Source: Deuterostichococcus epilithicus (Eukaryota; Chlorophyta; Trebouxiophyceae; Prasiolales; Stichococcaceae). Taken from it: a DNA stretch of 64,000 bases. This document shows positions 58,601 to 64,000 of this stretch, one piece after another; positions within the stretch are counted from its first letter, which is position 1, and each line of letters begins with the position of its first letter. Below the pieces are notes generated by a model. That model saw only the letters and a list, made by a program, of their open reading frames with translations. It had not been told where the DNA came from and did not search any database. Location: positions 1,922,001-1,986,000 of the forward strand of contig JAVTLE010000014.1 of assembly GCA_033439295.1 (NCBI GenBank), given 5' to 3'. The position numbers and the translations under genes are program-made.

Positions 58601-60640
58601 GTNCACNNCTCGCAGCCTGNNACTNTTCCCTCGTATCTTACATGCAGCCTGCCTCATTTCCCTTGTGTACTTCGTGTCTGCCGATTGTGGTGACAAACGG
58701 CCCCATCCGCTGCGCCGTCTTGTGAGCTGCCACAGGCTTCGCTGCTGGCTTGCTGGCGTTCATTGGAAGCGAAGCGATACAGCGGCCAAGGACCCCCCTG
58801 CAGACGCTCGACCTGCACGGTCCGCCGCTGTGTGCTCACACCCTGTCGAAATGGTGTGCCCCCGCAGGCGACGGTGCAGGCGGCACTGGGCTCCCTGCCG
58901 GCGGACGCCATTGCCCGCGCGTACCCCACGGGCTCGCCCAACCACGAGACGTACACGCAGTGGGGCCAGGACGCGTTGACGGTGGCGGTGTTTGAGATCA
59001 TCATCTCCGGCACACTCGGGTCCCTGCTGGTCCGGTGGCTGTCGCCGTTCCTGCTCAGCCAGGTGCGCCAGCTGCAAAGTCTATCTGCAACCACCAGCTC
59101 GACTCCGAGGACGACGCTGTTCCCAGGAACACACATTCCAACCGCTGGTCGCGGCAACGCGGAGCGCCTGACATCGCTCTGTGCCAGCGCAACCGTGTNT
59201 GTGATGTNTGGGGGTCGNCGCCACTGGCGGCCGCGGCGTCTGGCGTATTGAACGGGCTTTCGCCAGCATGCCCGCTTGATGCCGTCCCCCTACTGGCCCT
59301 GCAGTCGCCGGAGGAGGACGTGACGATGAAGCGCGTCAAGAGCGCCGGCCTCGTCAACCGGTGCGCTGACGCGACCTGCCTCGCGAACTGGTCGTTGGCC
59401 TGCTCCCGGCATGCATCGGACATGAATTCCCGCAGTTTGCCCACTGCGGGCGCGCCTCCGCCTCGAGGCTCCTCCGCTCAGCGGTCAGGTCCCGGCCAGT
59501 CGCCCTCTTGCGAAGCCCGACCCCGCCCGCCGCGGCGCAGGATGGACTCCANAGACGGCGGCGCCAGCCTGGGCGGCGACGGCCACGACGCGGGCGGCAA
59601 TCTCGTGGCGGACCACGTGGAGCGGCTGGAGCAGCTGGCGGCGGCGCTGATCGAGACGGGGGACAGGGACGAGGCGGAGGAGGCCCGCCTATACGGCCAG
59701 CGCCTGCGCGCCGGCGTGCGCGCCCTCACCTCGGTGCGGCGGCTTCTCGTTGGCCCGAAAGGCTCGCAACGAAAGAAGTCGTTGGTTGGGAGGCCCTGCC
59801 TCGGCGTCGGCGGGGAAGGAGGGGGGGTAGGGGGTGGGGGGGGAGGGGGGCGTTGCTGGCGTGGCGGCCTCGCCTGGCGCCGCCCGCGGCGCTGGGCTGG
59901 CTGTGGGCAGTCGCTGAGGGGCGGCGTCGCCGCGCAGGCGGGCGCCCCGCTCTCGAGTCATGCGCCCATGGCCGGAGTCCAGCCTCTGCTGGGTGCCTGC
60001 TGCTGCGCCTGCCCTGGCCTGGCCTCCCCTCAATGCTGCTCGGGACATGTGACGCAGACACCTGCCATGAGACAAATGCATGCATTCACCTACGCTCTTA
60101 ATATAATCACGCACTTTCCTGCCTGCCCACCCGCAGCGGCTGCGGTACGAGATCGACCCGAAGGACGTCATTGGCGCGGACGCATACCGGGAGGCAGTAC
60201 GTGAGCTCAAGCGCCGGCGGCGCGCCCAGGCGGCGCTCACCAGCGCCTCCGGCCGCACCCTCGCCACCATCGAGGTGCGCCTCGCCCCTCTCAAAGACCC
60301 TTATAATAACGCGCTGAACAGCCGCAAATGGCGGCGGGGCGGCGCCTTGTCAGGGTGGACCTAGGATCTGAGAGGCCTGCTTGCCTATGCACTGCTCGTG
60401 CAGTCGCTGCTTGCCGTGCGCAGCTTTTGACCAGGTTCCCGCTTGCGCATACTCAACCTGTTCCCCAGCACAACTCGCTGTCTGTCACCGGCTTGGCACA
60501 GGCGCAATGTGCAAGCTGTCCGTGTCTGCGTGCAGGCTTCCAGTGGCTTGCCGCCAGGCAGGAGGTTCCAGACGACGCGCGACATCAATGACAGCGAGGG
60601 CTCTATCGAAATTGTGGAGCACGTCGCACGGACAGCCTGA
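55637..60640 (+). CDS. CPA2/NHA-type cation/proton antiporter with C-terminal extension
   Basis: Exons: 55637-55718, 56054-56149, 56331-56440, 56563-56727, 56860-57070, 57191-57248, 57363-57541, 57737-57864, 58106-58268, 58503-58600, 58868-59062, 59305-59360, 59541-59733, 60137-60274, 60536-60640; 658 aa with phases closed. The first two exons are the least certain (GAG acceptor at 56053). The membrane domain resembles SLC9B/NHA: WAILIVWLGGHIGAFLAEL, LNIPAPVGMICTGLFLRNVS, LAMIFLRSGLELDLRVFKQ, LTVVAAASFDDMVAITGY with the transport-site Asp pair, and ATVQAALGSLP to LGSLLVRWLSP. Such proteins exchange Na+ (or K+/Li+) for H+ in organellar or plasma membranes. About 165 C-terminal residues are hydrophilic and helical (HVERLEQLAAALIETGDRDE; EAVRELKRRRRAQAAL). 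Ambiguous bases cluster at 58603-58625, 59199-59219 and 59552. Confidence 0.88.
59813..59851 (+). repeat. G-quadruplex-prone poly-G tract in an antiporter intron
   Basis: Five or more runs of 3-8 G separated by 1-2 nt on the sense strand, within the intron 59734-60136. This fits a strong G4 motif in the pre-mRNA and in the + strand. Confidence 0.85.
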
Positions 60641-61392
60641 GCACGCAAACCCACTGCGGTTCATCAGGCATAATGCTCACCGGGGCTGTCTCCTCATGCA
60701 GCATCGCGGGTTGTTTCAGAGAGTGCTGTCTGCATTCCAGCCACTCGGCTGACCTGTATCGTACGCCACTGCGCAGTGCCTTGTCCACAGTGTGTGCCTG
60801 CAGCTGGCCGAATGTGGGGCGTCGAGGCCGGATTTCCACATGAAGTAAGGGGAGGTGAAGCCTGGTCGTGTACTTGTACCGTTAGTCTGGTTGGGAGGTT
60901 AGTTTGGTTGGGAGGCCCAACGAGTGGGCGCCACACCATTCGTTCATTGCGCTAGCAGGTTCGCAGTCTTTCAATTTCTGAGACTGGGCTGGTAATCATT
61001 GGTTGCATCCCGACCCGTTTGGTTGAGACAATGCTACCAATGCCCGAATCGGACGTCTGTGTTACAGCATCCAGTACCAACACTGAGTCAGTCTGAAGAA
61101 TCCCAACTCCCAGTGCTCGAAACAACCACTCCTCGAGGCAGCAAGCGCGCTTCCACAACGAGCGCTGGGGCCTAAGACAACCAAATCACTCCAAAAGAAC
61201 ACCACACGCACACACACGTATACCCACGCAGACACCTCCACACACATCAATGAGAATGCGAAGCAAAATGGTGCGCGCCCTCTCGAGCTGAGCTTCACAC
61301 ATCGAAATGGCGCACATCGAGCAACTCGCGTCGGCCCCATCGGTCACCCTGTCCTGGGAGCAACAGCGACAGACGCACGCATCCAAACCCCG
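60641..61392. other. Intergenic between convergent genes, 752 bp
   Basis: Holds the 3' flanks of the antiporter and the GH36 gene. It contains an AC-rich simple repeat at about 61199-61245. No gene recognised. Confidence 0.55.
61199..61245. repeat. Degenerate (AC)n simple repeat
   Basis: CACACGCACACACACGTA and further CA-rich sequence; imperfect. Confidence 0.7.
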
Positions 61393-64000
61393 TCAAAACT
61401 GCACGGCGACCTCGCGGGTCAGCTTCTCGCCCTCGTAAAGATGCACGCGCAGGCCGTGGGTGGCGGCGTCAAAAGTAAACTCCGCCTCGCCGCCGTCGAC
61501 CGTCACCCGGTGCGGCTCCTGGCCCGCGTACATCAGAAAGCTGCCGTTGCCCTTGACCTGCGATCACAGAGTGCGACTCCTGTGCTCAGCCTCGCGTGAG
61601 CCATGTGACACAGCTGGCTCTGGCACTTGTGTGTGTGCAACGTTGCTTCTCGACTGTCGGACAGCTGCAACCGTCGGCAATGCTCACAGATCTCGTCGGA
61701 AATGGAGCTGCAATGCAGCAATCCACCCAGCGAACAGACCCAGTGGACAGCATGACCACATGGCTTACGCAGACACAACGCGCCTGCACCGTCGCGGAGG
61801 GGCCGGCACCGGCGCCGGCGCCGTTGCCGCTGGAGCCGCCGGCGCCGTGCAGCTGCAAGTCCAGCACCGCGCCGCCCGCATTCATCATGTTGGTCAGGCC
61901 CACCGCCGCAAAGTCCACATCGCCCGCCCGGTGCACCGCCGCCATCGTCACGATGGTGCTGCGCCCGGCTGCACGCACCGTGGAATGCAATGCTCAAGCC
62001 CGAGCGCAATGCCACCAGATGAGCTACAGGGCTGCAGGGCCTGGCGACAGCCCTGGTGGGCAGCGGTTGTGCAGTGAGAAAACTACACCAGAGCAGACTA
62101 CACCAGAAACGAGGGCAGTGGGTCGCCGAATCTCAGGGGAGAAGACGGATAAGGAGGGCCCCACCCTCCAGCCAAACAGGCAGCGAGTCGTCCGCTGTGA
62201 GCGTGGACATGCGCTTGGCTGCATCGTCGTACACCGCCCACCTGCAGGAAAGCGGCGGACGAGACATTCGTCAGAATGTGGCATGCCGTGCAGTCAACGC
62301 TGGCCGCTTGAGAGCACTCGTCGCCGCCGCCTCCAGCTGTCCGCTGGAAGCTGAACTGACTCGTGGATGTCAGCCTGCTCGTGAATCAACAGGAGGCAAT
62401 GTCGCACACCCCATCAAGGTCACTATTGGTTTTTGACATTTCGAGTGTCTTTGCTGAGGTCCTGATGAGGCACGAACTTACAGGAGCCGTCTCGAACGAG
62501 ACAGGGAATCACATTCGCTGTCACGCCTGCGGCGGGCTCCTCAAGGGGAGGGACAGGCAAGTGCTGCCTCTGCTAGGGCACTCTGGCATTACATATGCAT
62601 CCATCAGCAAAGGTGAAAAAGAAGGGCGAATGTCGCACCGGCCGGCGGGGGCGCCGGCGGGCAGCAGCGGCTCGCAGTCGGCGACGCGCACGACGGTGGT
62701 CAGCGGCGGCGGCGTGGCGTCGTGCACCAGGAACTGGCGCTTGCGTCGGCTCCAGGCGGCGCCCTGCAGGTGGAACACCCCCACCAGCCCGCTGTGCCGG
62801 TTCGAGTTCCACACCTGCGTGCGACGAGCGCCGCGGGGCAGCGTGAGGGTCCGAGCCTGTTCGTCATCTGCCTCACAGAGCCTTGCTTGACGAGCAAGGA
62901 GCTGCAGCAGCGCATCAGCAACTTTTACTGCTGCCCTCGGGAAGCAGCGGCCCCTGCTCGACAGGCAAGCTCGACAGGCAAAGGTGTCGCGCCGACAGTG
63001 CACTGTGGGGCGGGGCAGCCTGCTGCGAGAAAAGGGGAGCCGCGGGTCCTGGACGCGGGGCGTGCCTTGAGCAGGGACCTGTTGTCGCGCAGGACGTCGC
63101 TGAAGAGCGAGTCACGGGTGGGCCGCCCCGGCAGCTGCGCCCGCAGGATGGTGCCGTCCGGCAGGACCAGCCGCTTCAGCACCTGCAAAGCAGTGCATCA
63201 GACGTCAGTGTCAGCAGCTCGAGGCATGGGTGGTATTCAGCTGTGGGGGCGGTGTCATTCCACAGGCTGCAAAGTGCGGAAAGGAGGCAGCAGCGCTCGG
63301 CAAAGCGAGGAGGAAGGCAGGGGGCACACACGTCAAAGTCGTGCTGGCCCGGGAAGTCGGAGACGTAGATGCTGCCGCCGCTGAGCACGCGCGCGGACGC
63401 GTGCAGCTCTGACGCCGGGTGCTTGCTGCGGGGGGAAGGGGCCAATGATCAGTGCATTGTGGGAAGCTGCAGGAGCGCAAAGAGCAGGCACCTGGGTGAT
63501 CTGCAGCGTCCAAGGCATTCGTCAGCTGCACAAGTCGGGAGGAAGGCAGCGTCTGCATCTGCGCCTCAGCGCGACAACAGCTCAGCTCCACAGCAACCTT
63601 GGCTCAACGTGGAACGCCTCGGCCTGGGGATGCGAAAGCTGCCGCCTACGCCTTGCACACCAGGACCGCTCGAGAGGTGCCAGCAACTGCCCCGCCAAGA
63701 TATGCGCACCTGTGGAACATGTCCCAGTCGGGCTGCACAAGCGGCGACAGGAAGAAGCTGAGGAAGGCGCAGGCGGAGACGTGCGGCGTGCTGCTGGCCG
63801 GGTCCCGCGGGTAGAAGTCGTCCGAGGCGCGCGCCACCGCCGTGTCTGTCCACCTGCACGGTTTTGACAGGGTTCAGCACAGGCAGCGAGAGCCGCCACC
63901 CGTCGCGCCTGCTCTACGGCATCGTGAGGCCTGTCTTCACAAAAAGCGCATGCTACCAGGTGGCGCGGCGAGTGTAACGCCTAGAAATTCATCGCCCCAA
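61393..64000 (-). CDS. Raffinose synthase / GH36 alpha-galactosidase family enzyme (5' part outside window)
   Basis: Visible exons in gene order: 63853-63710, 63425-63332, 63182-63066, 62814-62639, 62241-62165, 61968-61784, 61557-61393; phases closed, TGA at 61395-61393. 63854-64000 reads as intron. Segments match plant raffinose synthase/seed-imbibition proteins: [95 protein letters not shown] and [20 protein letters not shown], then beta-domain pieces [18 protein letters not shown] and [26 protein letters not shown] holds the Asp expected as acid/base; the nucleophile (KVD-type motif) lies upstream of the window. The enzymes move or hydrolyse alpha-galactosyl units. A Gly/Ala-rich insert ([14 protein letters not shown]) follows LDLQLHG. 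Two introns start with GC: 63065 (GCACGC) and 61783 (GCGCGT). Confidence 0.92.

Overview
This is nuclear DNA of a GC-rich green alga. The genes are packed with short introns, GTGCGC/GTGAG-type donors and CAG acceptors. Several 3' ends carry TGTAA, the usual green-algal poly(A) signal. The products are plastid-lineage and core eukaryotic: a raffinose-synthase-type GH36 enzyme, a DUF1350 protein, a plastid-type rhomboid, SMC1, PAN3, CSN7 and LEO1. A trebouxiophyte of the Chlorella/Auxenochlorella kind is my best guess from composition and intron style; I cannot prove the genus. No CRISPR array, bacterial operon, virus-like element or coding transposon was seen.

Layout: 1-878 3' part of a METTL21-type methyltransferase (+); 1241-3889 two-RRM protein (+); 4111-6242 predicted plastid membrane protein (-); 6732-15938 cohesin SMC1, 24 exons, 1233 aa (+); 16158-17381 DUF1990 (-); 18306-24282 giant polyQ/polyA coiled-coil protein (+); 25021-26410 rhomboid protease (-); 26928-29232 UFD1-UBX protein (+); 29521-30533 ribosomal protein uS11/S14 (+); 31157-31859 complex I NDUFS6-like (+); 32300-34048 COP9 subunit 7 (-); 34850-35956 GNAT-like protein (-); 36676-41305 PAN3 (+); 42223-42294 tRNA-Cys (-); 42675-45496 LEO1 (+); 45932-49016 amidase (-); 49672-52305 RBM22-type splicing factor (-); 52831-55174 DUF1350 (-); 55637-60640 NHA-type cation/proton antiporter (+); 61393 to beyond 64000 raffinose synthase family (-).

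The genes are unrelated housekeeping and organelle functions, with no cluster logic. Five pairs are divergent and share 0.5-0.9 kb upstream regions. Exon models were built by hand from reading-frame phase, splice signals and recalled family sequence; nearly all junctions close in phase.

The most striking signals are genomic rather than a new gene system. (1) GC-AG introns are very frequent: about 14 of some 130 modelled introns. (2) In five introns a degenerate echo of an exon edge sits about 100 bp from the real edge, usually with its own pseudo-acceptor. (3) The NDUFS6 homologue has lost three of its four expected zinc ligands. (4) PAN3 carries four PAM2-like motifs. (5) UFD1 and UBX domains occur in one chain. 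(6) A fold-back repeat lies in a divergent promoter. (7) A polyQ protein carries a pure (CAG)30 tract.
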